The position numbers and the translations under genes are program-made. 64,000 nt of DNA from Flavobacteriaceae bacterium NBU2977 (GTDB taxonomy: Bacteria; Bacteroidota; Bacteroidia; Flavobacteriales; Flavobacteriaceae): NCBI GenBank assembly GCA_019931105.1, contig JAIOUW010000002.1:310001-374000 (forward strand), read 5' to 3'. The notes under the pieces were generated by a model. It was not told the origin of the DNA, searched no databases, and was given only the letters and a program-made list of their open reading frames with translations. Below, one piece after another: positions 16,178 through 25,151 of the stretch (positions within the stretch are counted from its first letter, which is position 1; each line of letters opens with the position of its first letter).

Positions 16178-17233
16178 TTACCATTCCAACAATACCCGCT
16201 GTGCGGAAAATCCGGGGCCAAAACTCAAAATCAGGCCCTGTTCCCCACCTTGAATCTCCCGGTTCAAGAAACGTTCTAAAACGTATAATACGGTCGCACT
16301 GCTCATATTACCATACTTTCGCAATACCTCTCGGGTATCATCGATATTTTTTCCTGAACTGCCGAAAAGCTTTTCGACCGTTTGTACGATCTTTCTCCCT
16401 CCGGGATGAAAAATCAAATGATCGACTTTTTCAATGGCACTGCCATTTTTTTCTAAAAACGGATATACAATTTGAGGGAAATGCGCAGCTATGGTTTCCG
16501 GTACACTTGGGTCAAGTATCATTTTCAATCCGTGGTCGGTCAGGTCAAACCCCATTAAATGTGTGGCGTTTTTGAAATGGTACATCTCTTCCCCGATAAT
16601 TCTTGGGCCCGTGGCTTCTTCTTCCGATGACAACAATACACAGGCCGCGCCATCACCAAAAATTGCCGCACTGACCATATTGGCCATGGAAAAGTCGTTC
16701 AATTGAAAGGTGGCGGTGGGACTTTCTACGGCCACGACCGCCACCCGTTTTTCTGGATTCGATTTCAGAAAATTACTGGCATAAATGAGGCCCGAAACCC
16801 CTGCGGCACAGCCCATTTCGGTTACCGGAAGACGCACGATATCTTGACGTAACCCCAATTCGTTGACCAAATATGCATCCAACGAAGGAATCATTATTCC
16901 GGTGCAACTGACAGTAATGATGTAATCTAAGGAATCGGCCGTCCATTGGGCATTTGTCAAAGCTTTTTTCAAGGACTTGCTGCCCAATTTCTTTACCTCG
17001 CGTACATAAATATTGTTTTTTGCCTCGAAGGAAGTGGCGGTGAATACCTCTTCGATATCCATAATACCATAACGCACATCAACGCCCGCACCTTCGAAGA
17101 TCTTGACCACCTTGCGACGAAAACGCGCATCTTGATCGGCCAGCCAAAGCTCGACAAAAGGTAGAATATCCGCTGTTTTTCTCGAATAGGATGGCAGCTC
17201 TTTCTCCACACTCACAATTCGTACATTGCCCAT
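16178..17233 (-). CDS. Type III polyketide synthase (chalcone synthase-like)
   Basis: 351 residues, the normal length. The Cys-His-Asn triad is visible: Cys in 'VSCTGIMIPSLDAYL', His in 'LIFHPGGRKIV', Asn in 'YGNMSSATVLYVLERF'. C-terminal 'GLILSFGPGFSAQRVLL' matches the family GFGPG loop. It extends an acyl starter with malonyl units and cyclises to a pyrone, resorcinol or phloroglucinol ring. The local ACP, ketosynthase, dehydratase and reductase suggest a long-chain or unusual acyl starter; the methyltransferase and flavin enzyme would modify the ring. Confidence 0.93.
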   Translation of the reverse strand: MGNVRIVSVEKELPSYSRKTADILPFVELWLADQDARFRRKVVKIFEGAGVDVRYGIMDIEEVFTATSFEAKNNIYVREVKKLGSKSLKKALTNAQWTADSLDYIITVSCTGIMIPSLDAYLVNELGLRQDIVRLPVTEMGCAAGVSGLIYASNFLKSNPEKRVAVVAVESPTATFQLNDFSMANMVSAAIFGDGAACVLLSSEEEATGPRIIGEEMYHFKNATHLMGFDLTDHGLKMILDPSVPETIAAHFPQIVYPFLEKNGSAIEKVDHLIFHPGGRKIVQTVEKLFGSSGKNIDDTREVLRKYGNMSSATVLYVLERFLNREIQGGEQGLILSFGPGFSAQRVLLEW

Positions 17234-17237
17234 ATAG

Positions 17238-17954
17238 TTACTTTAGTCGATTCGGACGCATTACCCATACAAAGCGAAAAGCCCATTTCCAACGAATTGT
17301 ATGGTCCATATCGGGTAGATGCTTTGAATATCCAATCAAATCGGGCCTTACAAAAGCTCTTTTAACGGACAGTGCACCATCATTTTTTGCAACCTTGGTC
17401 CTGATAAAAATACGACTAAAGGCCTTAAATAGGTAATAGGCAAAAGGACTTCTATGCAAGTCATTGATTATAACCCCGATACGGGACAATTCACCAAGCT
17501 TTTTAAGGTATAACGGAATTTGACCGTCCGTAAAATGGTGCATAGTGAGCGTACTAATGATAACATCGCACTTAAAATCGGCCGAATTCAATTGTAAAAT
17601 ATCGGCCTGCAAATATTGTATCGCATCAAAACCTTTCGAGGCTTCCTTTGCCAAGGAAAGGGCTTCTTCGCTCAAGTCGATCCCGATAAATGCCACCTTC
17701 GAATCCCGTTTTTTGAAATAATGGGCCAAAGTGCGCAGCATTGCCCCATCGCCACATCCCATATCGGCAATTATATAATCCTCCTTCGGATTTTCCCCAA
17801 TTAGTTTTGTGATTGCCCTAATGGTATTGGAGTCACCTCCCAGAAGACGGTTTGCGCGATTGATATCGTCAAAAACCTTGCGCAAAACACCGGGTTCGCC
17901 CTGAAAGTCATCCATTATCTCCAACTGTGTACTGCGTTTTGACCAATCCATCAT
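17238..17954 (-). CDS. SAM-dependent methyltransferase of the polyketide operon
   Basis: 238 residues, class I fold. Motif I 'IIADMGCGDGAMLRTLAHYF', acidic end of strand 2 'FIGIDLSEEALSLAKEA', then 'QYLQADILQLNS' and 'CDVIISTLTMHHFTDGQIP'. It lies directly after the FAD oxidoreductase (stop and start adjacent) and 4 bases before the synthase. Probably O- or C-methylates the polyketide ring. Confidence 0.88.
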   Translation of the reverse strand: MMDWSKRSTQLEIMDDFQGEPGVLRKVFDDINRANRLLGGDSNTIRAITKLIGENPKEDYIIADMGCGDGAMLRTLAHYFKKRDSKVAFIGIDLSEEALSLAKEASKGFDAIQYLQADILQLNSADFKCDVIISTLTMHHFTDGQIPLYLKKLGELSRIGVIINDLHRSPFAYYLFKAFSRIFIRTKVAKNDGALSVKRAFVRPDLIGYSKHLPDMDHTIRWKWAFRFVWVMRPNRLK

Positions 17955-19076
17955 CTATACAATAGGTTGTCCGTGCGTAGCTCGGATTACTCGCGACAAT
18001 AGTCCCGGTGCCCCAACGATAAGTGACATGCCCAGTTTTGAAACCCCTTTGTTCAGCAATAATGATTGCAATTGTCTACCGGCCCATAAACGCTTCTTGA
18101 AGGCTTCGTTCCATTGTAGGGTATACATTTTTTCAAACTTTTGACGGTCATATCCATTTTCATTGATATACTTATCGATTAGTTCGGAAGCGATCTTGGC
18201 ACTGTGAACGGCCATTGCCATGCCGTTGCCACAAAGCGGGTGGATGAGTCCCGCCGAATCACCGCACATGATAACATGGTCTTCCGCCGCTTTCTTTTGT
18301 TCAAAGGAAATCTGGGCAATACTCAATGGTTCATCGAAAATCGGTTTTGCCTTTTTCAAAAACGTATTTAAAACTGGGTTTTGGGCAACTACTTTTTCAT
18401 TGAACGATGTGATGTTCCTTTCCTTTTGAAAACTCTTATACGAGGTCAGATAGCAAAAGTTCACGGCGCCCGTTTCCGTCTTTGAAAGTCCTGCATATCC
18501 CCCATTGAAATTATGCAAAGCCACCTCGTTTTCTGGAAACCCCTGATAATCATAATGGGCCTTGACGCCAAGCCACGGTGATTTTTTGGCAATGAAGGCC
18601 CTTTTCATGTTTTTATCAAGATTGCTGCGCTTACCGAAGGCGCCAATAACAAATGGCGCCCTATAAATTTGCCCTTTTAGCGTTGTTATCTCGAAAAACG
18701 AATCTTCAAAGGCTATGGCATCCACAGCTTGAAAGATAAATGCAACGCCCGATGCCAAGGCTTTTTCATAGAGCAGGTTATCAAGGGCATACCGACTGAT
18801 CCCAAAACCACCTAAAGGCAATCGCGTCGTAATCGTCTTTCCGTTGATCGTGGAGAGTGTAAACGTATCGATGTTCGCTGAACTATGCGGAATGCCCACG
18901 CCTAACGATTCTAGATAGGGTCTTACTTCATTTGAAACGTATTCGCCACAGACCTTGTGATTTGGGAAAGTGTTTTTTTCAAACACAAGAACGCGGTGGT
19001 TTTTTTTCCTCAGATCAATTGCCGCGGTCAATCCGGCCAAACCGGCACCTATAATAATAATATCATAGTGTTCCAC
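17955..19076 (-). CDS. FAD-dependent oxidoreductase (geranylgeranyl reductase/PHBH type)
   Basis: 373 residues. Start is GTG at 19076. N-terminal dinucleotide site 'IIIIGAGLAGLTAAIDLRKKNHRVLVFEK', then 'KVCGEYVS', a motif shared with the FixC and geranylgeranyl reductase branch, and the second FAD site 'VIMCGDSAGLIHPLCGNGMAMAV'. First gene of the polyketide operon. Possible roles are ring hydroxylation to a quinone precursor or reduction of side-chain double bonds; the family supports both. Confidence 0.88.
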   Translation of the reverse strand: MEHYDIIIIGAGLAGLTAAIDLRKKNHRVLVFEKNTFPNHKVCGEYVSNEVRPYLESLGVGIPHSSANIDTFTLSTINGKTITTRLPLGGFGISRYALDNLLYEKALASGVAFIFQAVDAIAFEDSFFEITTLKGQIYRAPFVIGAFGKRSNLDKNMKRAFIAKKSPWLGVKAHYDYQGFPENEVALHNFNGGYAGLSKTETGAVNFCYLTSYKSFQKERNITSFNEKVVAQNPVLNTFLKKAKPIFDEPLSIAQISFEQKKAAEDHVIMCGDSAGLIHPLCGNGMAMAVHSAKIASELIDKYINENGYDRQKFEKMYTLQWNEAFKKRLWAGRQLQSLLLNKGVSKLGMSLIVGAPGLLSRVIRATHGQPIV

Positions 19077-19080
19077 TATC

Positions 19081-19088
19081 GAAAGATA
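19081..19088 (-). promoter_or_regulatory. Candidate -7 box of the polyketide operon
   Basis: On the minus strand TATCTTTC, one base off TAnnTTTG, lies only 4 bases before the GTG at 19076. If used, the transcript would be leaderless or nearly so. The T-tract of the upstream terminator occupies the region before it. Confidence 0.35.
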
Positions 19089-19103
19089 ACGATTAAAAAA
19101 GAA

Positions 19104-19132
19104 GAATCCCGATACAAAATGTATCGGGATTC
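19104..19132 (-). terminator. Terminator after the OmpA-like gene
   Basis: Perfect 13-bp stem GAATCCCGATACA/TGTATCGGGATTC with a 3-base loop. On the minus strand it is followed by TTCTTTTTT. It lies 28 bases past the stop of the 19160 gene and separates it from the polyketide operon. Confidence 0.85.
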
Positions 19133-19159
19133 AAAATCAAATCAAGAAGGATAGGGAAT

Positions 19160-19855
19160 TTAGTTTTGCGTTTCGCGTATCGCTTCTTCCTTAAGCTCTT
19201 GACTAGCCACAATGGCCAATTCGACCCTTCTGTTCTTGGCTTTTCCTTCACTGGTCTCATTACTTTCCCTAGGTTGGTTCTCACCGTACCATTTTGTGGT
19301 AAAACGACCTGCGTCGATGCCCTTGGCCACCAGGTACTCGGTAACCGATTCGGCCCTTTGCTGCGAAAGCTTCATATTATAGTCTTCGGGCCCCGCACTA
19401 TCGGTATGGCCTTCGACCAAAATGTATGATTTCGGATATTCTTTGAAGATTCCGGCCAATTTGTCCAAAGTAGTGGCGGAAGTACCTTTGACCCCAGATT
19501 TATTGGTATCGAAATAAACCCCTGCATCTTCATTGAAAATGACATTGATTCCTTCACCGACACGGGTAACTTCGGCGCCGGGTATTTCTTCCTCGATACG
19601 TTCTGCCTGACGATCCATTCGATCGCCGATATATCCACCGGCGACACCACCTACAACGGCTCCTATAATTGCACCAAGTGCCGTATTATCGCCCTTTCCG
19701 ACGTTATTGCCCAACACACCGCCGATTACCGCGCCACTGGCGGCACCTACGGTCGCGCCCCTTTGTTTATGGTTCGAATTCTTAACAGCATTGCATCCAA
19801 CGATCATGGACATCGCCATTACTATATATACACCTTTAATACCTAGTTTTTTCAT
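19160..19855 (-). CDS. OmpA-family lipoprotein with glycine-zipper domain
   Basis: 231 residues with lipobox MIVGC. A glycine-zipper region ('GATVGAASGAVIGGVLGNNVGKGDNTALGAIIGAVVGGVAGGYIGD') is followed by an OmpA peptidoglycan-binding domain: 'VYFDTNKSGV', 'SYILVEGHTDSAGPEDYNMKLSQQRAESVTEYLV', 'NRRVELAIV'. The Asp and Arg that bind diaminopimelate (HTD, NRRVE) are present. An outer-membrane lipoprotein that ties the membrane to the cell wall; similar to YiaD. 12 bases after the lipocalin gene, probably cotranscribed. Confidence 0.9.
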   Translation of the reverse strand: MKKLGIKGVYIVMAMSMIVGCNAVKNSNHKQRGATVGAASGAVIGGVLGNNVGKGDNTALGAIIGAVVGGVAGGYIGDRMDRQAERIEEEIPGAEVTRVGEGINVIFNEDAGVYFDTNKSGVKGTSATTLDKLAGIFKEYPKSYILVEGHTDSAGPEDYNMKLSQQRAESVTEYLVAKGIDAGRFTTKWYGENQPRESNETSEGKAKNRRVELAIVASQELKEEAIRETQN

Positions 19856-19866
19856 GGGGAATCTTT

Positions 19867-20352
19867 TTATGATTTTTTAGTGAATGAATAAACGACATTG
19901 ACGACTTTGCCATCAACGGTTGCATTTGATTTTAAGGTCATTTCATTTTCGGTGAGATTACTAATGTTCAATCGGTAACCCAGTCCTCCTGAGATATCCT
20001 TGTTCTTTTCATCGATCAACTTGAACTGCAATTGACTGGTGTAATTCTCTTCTCGCTCCACGACCGACCACCGAATGTAACGGTCACCCCCGTTGCACAA
20101 TGTAGATGGGGCAATGGTATAGCGACCTGTACTGTTGTTGTCACGAAAATACCACTCGCTACCCTCAAAACAGATATCATCGGCATCATTGAATATAACG
20201 GATTTAAAGTTTCCCGAGGCGTTTTCATATGATATGTCGTTCAACGTCCAAGTACCACTGAGCAAATTGCGCTTGGCACGGGCATCTTTCGATACCGAAC
20301 ATGAGACAATTAGCATTGCAGCAACGACAAAGGTTAATACGTGTTTCTTCAT
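19867..20352 (-). CDS. Lipocalin-like lipoprotein
   Basis: 161 residues, lipobox MLIVSCS. The body opens 'LLSGTWTLNDISYE' (the lipocalin-type G-x-W near the first strand) and contains 'CFEGSEWYFRDNNSTGRYTI' and 'MTLKSNATVDGKVVNVVYSFTKK', a short beta barrel of the type common in Bacteroidota. Outer-membrane-attached, ligand unknown. First gene of the pair with the OmpA lipoprotein. Confidence 0.78.
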   Translation of the reverse strand: MKKHVLTFVVAAMLIVSCSVSKDARAKRNLLSGTWTLNDISYENASGNFKSVIFNDADDICFEGSEWYFRDNNSTGRYTIAPSTLCNGGDRYIRWSVVEREENYTSQLQFKLIDEKNKDISGGLGYRLNISNLTENEMTLKSNATVDGKVVNVVYSFTKKS

Positions 20353-20498
20353 TATATATTTATTAGGGTTTAGACTATATACGAAACGAATACAAGTTTC
20401 GACGTCTTAGATAACGTTAAGAAGCCTTTAATATGATGCAAGAAACCTATTGATCGACAAAAAGGTGTGTTCAAAAAGGATGATTATTGTTGCAAAAG

Positions 20499-22475
20499 CT
20501 AGTATCGCAATAAATCAAGCAATGCTTCCGTAAATCTTTCCTTAGGCAAGTAATTGTTTTCCAAGTTCTTGGCAAACGGAATAGGTGTTTCCAAACTTGC
20601 CACGCGCTTGACCGGTGCATCCAGATATTCGAAACAGTTTTCCATGACCAGTGCTGAAATATCACTCGCGACACCACCAAAAAGACTATCTTCTTGAAGG
20701 ATTATGAGCTTGCCCGTTTTTTTTACCGAGGTATAGATACTGTCAATATCCAAAGGTGCCAAGGTGCGCAAATCTAGCAAATCGGCCTCTATTTCGGGGT
20801 TTTTTTCCAAGGTTTCCAGGGCCCAATGTACCCCGGCACCGTATGTGGCGATAGTAATGGATTTGCCTTCTCGCAAAAGGTTTGCCTTACCAAAGGGAAG
20901 CGTGTAGTAATCTTTCGGTACTTCTTGATAAATACTTCGGTATAAGGCTTTGTGCTCAAAAAATAATACCGGGTTCGGGTCATTGATCGCCGTGGCCAGC
21001 AACCCTTTTGCATCATACGGAAAGGCCGGATAGACGACCTTTAGTCCCGGGGTTTTTGTAAACCACGCCTCATTGGTCTGTGAATGAAAAGGACCGGCAC
21101 CTACACCGCCACCACAGGGCATTCGAATGACGACATCGGCCTTTTCGCCCCATCGATAATGTGATTTTGCCAAATAATTGACAATCGGGTTGAAACCGGT
21201 ACTAACGAAATCGGCAAATTGCATTTCGACAACGGCTTTCATGCCGTTAATACAAAGGCCCATACCCGCTGAGACCACGGCAGATTCACAAATCGGCGTA
21301 TTTCTTACCCTTTCTATTCCAAAAGCTTCGACAAAGCCCTCGGTAATCTTGAACACTCCCCCATAATCGGCTATGTCTTGCCCCATGACGACCAAATTGT
21401 CATGCTTTTCCATACTTAGCCTCAGTCCGCTTGAAATAGCATCAACAAGCCTAATGTTCTCTTTTTCACCGTTTGGGGAAGTTTCCTCATAATCAAAGGG
21501 GCAATACACATCGGATAGCTCTTTGCTTATATTCGACGAAACCGCAGGTTCATCAAAAGCTATTTGAAGATTTTCATCGATTTCTTTTATGATCTCTTTT
21601 TTGATCTGTACTTCCTGTTCCTCTGAAAGTATGTTTTCATTGTGTAAAAACTCCAAATAGTTCTCCAGGGGATCTTTGGCCGCCCATCGGTCCATCAATT
21701 CCTGCGGTACATATTTCGTGCCACTCGCTTCCTCATGACCTCGCATGCGAAACGTATCGAAAACCAACAAGACCGGTGCAGGTTTTTGACGGATACGCTT
21801 ACAGATGGCATCTACCGTGGTAAAGACCTCGAGAATATTATTGCCGTCAATCGTATACGATTCTATTCCATAGCCAATACCTTTATCCGCCAGGTTTTTA
21901 CATCTAAATTGTTCTTTGGTCGGGGTAGATAGGCCATACCCATTGTTCTCGACACAGAACAGAACGGGCAGATCCCATACCGCGGCAATATTCAGCGCTT
22001 CATGAAAATCACCTTCACTCGTCCCCCCCTCTCCTGTGAAAACGGCGGTTACTTTTTTCTCCTTTTTAAGCACATTGGCCAGTGCAATTCCATCGGCCAC
22101 GCCCAATTGAGGTCCCAAATGGGAAATCATACCAACAATTTTATAATCCTGGGTGCCAAAATGAAAACTACGGTCCCTGCCCTGGGTGAAGCCGTTCGCC
22201 TTTCCCTGCCATTGCGAAAAAAGTCGGTCCAAGGGTACCTCCCTGGTCGTAAAGACCCCTAAATTGCGATGCATGGGCAAAATATATTCCTCATTCTCAA
22301 GGGCACTGGCTACACCGACCGAAATCGCTTCTTGACCAATGCCACTGAACCACTTTGAAATCTTGCCCTGACGTAGAAGAATCAGCATTTTTTCCTCGAT
22401 CATTCGAGGTTTGAGCATCCTTCGGTATAACTGAATCTGCCTTTCGACACTAAGGCCTTTATTGGTATATTGCAT
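20499..22475 (-). CDS. Fused 2-oxoacid dehydrogenase E1 (alpha + beta)
   Basis: 658 residues: the alpha half (about 1-310) has the thiamine diphosphate site 'VFTGEGGTSEGDFHEALNIAAVWDLPVLFCVENN' and the phosphorylation-loop-like 'RSFHFG'; the beta half (about 335-658) has 'VVMGQDIADYGGVFKITEGF', 'CESAVVSAGMGLCINGMKAVVEMQFADF' and 'IRMPCGGGVGAGPFHSQ'. The fusion is common in Bacteroidota. Most like the branched-chain or acetoin type; it decarboxylates a 2-oxoacid and passes the acyl group to E2, which is not in this window. Confidence 0.9.
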   Translation of the reverse strand: MQYTNKGLSVERQIQLYRRMLKPRMIEEKMLILLRQGKISKWFSGIGQEAISVGVASALENEEYILPMHRNLGVFTTREVPLDRLFSQWQGKANGFTQGRDRSFHFGTQDYKIVGMISHLGPQLGVADGIALANVLKKEKKVTAVFTGEGGTSEGDFHEALNIAAVWDLPVLFCVENNGYGLSTPTKEQFRCKNLADKGIGYGIESYTIDGNNILEVFTTVDAICKRIRQKPAPVLLVFDTFRMRGHEEASGTKYVPQELMDRWAAKDPLENYLEFLHNENILSEEQEVQIKKEIIKEIDENLQIAFDEPAVSSNISKELSDVYCPFDYEETSPNGEKENIRLVDAISSGLRLSMEKHDNLVVMGQDIADYGGVFKITEGFVEAFGIERVRNTPICESAVVSAGMGLCINGMKAVVEMQFADFVSTGFNPIVNYLAKSHYRWGEKADVVIRMPCGGGVGAGPFHSQTNEAWFTKTPGLKVVYPAFPYDAKGLLATAINDPNPVLFFEHKALYRSIYQEVPKDYYTLPFGKANLLREGKSITIATYGAGVHWALETLEKNPEIEADLLDLRTLAPLDIDSIYTSVKKTGKLIILQEDSLFGGVASDISALVMENCFEYLDAPVKRVASLETPIPFAKNLENNYLPKERFTEALLDLLRY

Positions 22476-22540
22476 GGAATAGTCGTAAAAACAGGTTCAA
22501 AAGTAACAAAAAAGACACCAATTAACATGTAGTTTGATTC

Positions 22541-22568
22541 TTTGTCAAGACCATATTATGTAAATTTG
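22541..22568 (+). promoter_or_regulatory. Promoter of the 2OG oxygenase gene
   Basis: TTTG at 22541-22544 as -33 element and TAAATTTG at 22561-22568, a full match to the -7 consensus; the gap is 16 bases, slightly short. The ATG is at 22591. Confidence 0.5.
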
Positions 22569-22590
22569 ACAATTATAAAAATTAACGACC

Positions 22591-23541
22591 ATGAGTGCCA
22601 TACCCAGTGTAGATCTATCGGATTTTCTTTCGGGCGACCCGACGCGAAAAGAAAAATTTATCAAAGAAATCGGCCAAGCATTTGAAGAAATCGGATTTGT
22701 GGCCTTGGGCGGACATTTTCTCTCAGAAGAACTGGTCGAAAATCTGTACTCGGAAATAAAGAAGTTTTTCGATTTGCCCCAAAAAACCAAGGATAAATAT
22801 GAAATCGAGGGCATTGGCGGCCAAAGGGGCTATACCTCTTTCGGAAAAGAACATGCCAAAGGAAGAAAAGAGGGTGACTTGAAAGAGTTTTGGCATTTTG
22901 GCCAATATGTGGCGAACGACCCAAAACTTGAGGCGCAATATCCGGCCAACGTAACGGTGGAAGAATTGCCAAAGTTCAATGAGGTGGGCAAGGAAACCTA
23001 TAAGATGCTTGAAAAAACGGCCAAATATGTACTTCGGGCCCTGGCACTGCATTTGAATCTTGACGAAAATTATTTTGACGAATTTATAAAAAACGGAAAC
23101 TCCATTTTACGTCCGATCCATTACCCGCCCATCACCTCTGAACCCAAGAATGCGGTGAGGGCAGCGGCACATGGTGATATCAATTTGATTACCTTGCTAA
23201 TGGGTGCCCATGGCAAAGGGCTTCAGGTAAAAAACCATGATGGTGAATGGGTCGATGCCATCGCCAGACCCGATCAGCTTATGATCAATGTAGGAGATAT
23301 GCTCTCCAGGCTTTCGAACAACAGGTTAAAATCTACCATCCACCAAGTGGTGAATCCACCAAAAGCGCTTTGGGGCACGTCGCGATATTCCATCCCCTTC
23401 TTTATGCACCCGATCAGTGAAATGCCGCTGAACTGCCTTGAAAACTGCATCGATTCGGAGAATCCGAAGGAATACGAAGATATCACGGCCGGTGCGTTTT
23501 TGCACGAGCGATTGATAGAGCTTGGTCTTATCAAAGCTTAA
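22591..23541 (+). CDS. 2-oxoglutarate/Fe(II) dioxygenase (isopenicillin N synthase family)
   Basis: 316 residues. N-terminal non-haem dioxygenase domain 'IPSVDLSDF' and core with Fe ligands His and Asp in 'AAAHGDINLITLLMGA', the distal His in 'RLKSTIHQVVNPP', and the 2-oxoglutarate-binding Arg in 'SRYSIPFFMHP'. HxD...H and RxS are all present, so it should be active. The substrate is unknown; relatives act on small molecules such as amino acids or plant-type hormones. Single gene. Confidence 0.88.
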   Translation: MSAIPSVDLSDFLSGDPTRKEKFIKEIGQAFEEIGFVALGGHFLSEELVENLYSEIKKFFDLPQKTKDKYEIEGIGGQRGYTSFGKEHAKGRKEGDLKEFWHFGQYVANDPKLEAQYPANVTVEELPKFNEVGKETYKMLEKTAKYVLRALALHLNLDENYFDEFIKNGNSILRPIHYPPITSEPKNAVRAAAHGDINLITLLMGAHGKGLQVKNHDGEWVDAIARPDQLMINVGDMLSRLSNNRLKSTIHQVVNPPKALWGTSRYSIPFFMHPISEMPLNCLENCIDSENPKEYEDITAGAFLHERLIELGLIKA

Positions 23542-23775
23542 AGCTTATTAGTACTTCTTTTGATTCCGTCCTTGTGGATAGGCAATAATACCATAGTTCT
23601 ATTTGGTTTCAATGGAAGCGTCTGTTTTGACATGGAATCTAAGTATAATGGCAAAATAAGCCTTGAAGCAAGATATATTTCAGAACGCGAGATATTCTGC
23701 AATGCTGCTTTTGCCACCTATTTTTCTGACTACAACGGTTTTTCACTTATATTTGGCAATTCCCTTTTAAAAAAA

Positions 23776-24102
23776 ATGGATTTAAAGGACCAACTTAAAA
23801 ATTTATTTCCCGATCATGTTCCCGAAGAACCGGAAGTCTCAAAGCCCAAAAACGATATTTGGTTGCAGGACGAACCGATTATATGCAAGTATGAAAAACG
23901 AAAGGGCAAGCCGATAACTATTTTGGAAGGTTATAACGGTGCCGTTTCCGATTTCAAGAAACTGGCCAAAGAACTGAAGACGACCTTAAGTGTCGGGGGC
24001 ACTTTTAAAGATGACAAGATCATAATTCAAGGTGATTATCGCGATCGAATAATGTCGGTTCTAAAAGAAAAAGGTTTTAGCGTCAAACGTGTTGGAGGAT
24101 AG
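23776..24102 (+). CDS. SUI1/eIF1-like translation factor (YciH type)
   Basis: The ATG at 23776 gives 108 residues; the longer open frame to 23560 encodes an unrelated-looking stretch. 'ICKYEKRKGKPITILEGYNGAVSDFKKLAKELKTTLSVGGTFKDDKIIIQGDYRDRIMSVLKEKGFSVKRVGG' has the SUI1 signature: basic RKGKPIT, then LKT..SVGGT and IIQGD. Bacterial YciH affects start-codon fidelity on the 30S subunit. Confidence 0.88.
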   Translation: MDLKDQLKNLFPDHVPEEPEVSKPKNDIWLQDEPIICKYEKRKGKPITILEGYNGAVSDFKKLAKELKTTLSVGGTFKDDKIIIQGDYRDRIMSVLKEKGFSVKRVGG

Positions 24103-24217
24103 CACCTGGCGAAAACGATGGGGATCCTTAAAAAGGGTTGCGCACATTTGTGTTAATTTTTTTTGTTTTTTTCGATTAAATGTTACTTTTAGTAGCTAAA
24201 ATGTAAACGATTTGCTT

Positions 24218-25150
24218 ATGAGTTCCCTTTTGCATATCACCAATGGAGACAGTTTTACAGAAAGACTCAAAGGCCTTAAATTAAAAGGGGATATCATCAC
24301 CTGGCGGGAAATGTTGTGCGAGGGCAAGACAGAGACCAATGTGGGCAGCGAATCTTTCTGGAAGACCCGTTTTGAGTTTTTGCACAAGAACTATAAGGTC
24401 ACAAAATCGAGTTTCATCGAAAAAACGCTCAAAGAGTACCGATCGCTCTGTAACCATAAGCAACAAGACCATATCGTTTTGTGGTTCGAATACGACCTTT
24501 TCTGCCAAGTCAATATGTTGGCCGTACTGAGTTGGTTGAAAGCAAATCGAAAGTATGCCGAGATAGCACTGGTCTGCAGTGGAAAAGAAGATCAAACGGA
24601 CAAGCTATACGGCTTAAATGAGCTAAGCGATGAAAAACTACTAGATCTTTACGAAAGCAGAACGATCCTTTCACAAGATGACATCGAGTACGCCGACTAT
24701 GTTTGGCAGCTATACTGCAGTGACAATCCCATTAGGCTTGAGAATCTGCGCGATTTCGGTGAATTTCAATTTGAATATCTTGCCGATGCGCTACATTCGC
24801 ACCTTCAACGCTTCCCGAGCATCAAAAACGGCTTGAATGCATTGGAAAACCGTGTGTTGGACCTCTCCGCGACCACCAAGCCAAAATCACGGCGCCAACT
24901 TTTGGGCACCATCTTGAAGAATCAGGGCAATTATGGCTTCGGAGACACCCAGTTCGATAGAATATTGACCACATTAAAACCTTTATATTCTTCATTCAAC
25001 CCGGTCAGGTTGACCAAAAAAGGCAAAGAAATATTGGAAGGAAAAACAAGCTACTATTCTTGCATTAGGGATAATGATGATTATCTTGGCGGAGCCTTGA
25101 AATACAACTACCTTTACAATACAGATTCAGACAGAATATTAAAATTGTAG
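24218..25150 (+). CDS. DUF1835 family protein
   Basis: The ATG at 24218 is chosen over a TTG two codons earlier. The N-terminus reads 'SLLHITNGDSFTERLKGLKLKGDIITWREMLCEGKT', the DUF1835 pattern (HITNGDS...W.E.L..G). 'HIVLWFEYDLFCQVNMLAVLSWL' is also typical. The C-terminal part is helical. Cytoplasmic, function unknown; the family often occurs as a single gene. One base separates it from the phosphorylase gene, so they are probably cotranscribed. Confidence 0.8.
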   Translation: MSSLLHITNGDSFTERLKGLKLKGDIITWREMLCEGKTETNVGSESFWKTRFEFLHKNYKVTKSSFIEKTLKEYRSLCNHKQQDHIVLWFEYDLFCQVNMLAVLSWLKANRKYAEIALVCSGKEDQTDKLYGLNELSDEKLLDLYESRTILSQDDIEYADYVWQLYCSDNPIRLENLRDFGEFQFEYLADALHSHLQRFPSIKNGLNALENRVLDLSATTKPKSRRQLLGTILKNQGNYGFGDTQFDRILTTLKPLYSSFNPVRLTKKGKEILEGKTSYYSCIRDNDDYLGGALKYNYLYNTDSDRILKL

Positions 25151-25151
25151 C

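Noticed and set aside
12770-19076. Flexirubin/dialkylresorcinol or aryl polyene cluster
   Set aside because: Only one ketosynthase, a type III synthase in place of DarA/DarB-like enzymes, and no ammonia-lyase, acyltransferase or thioester dehydratase set.
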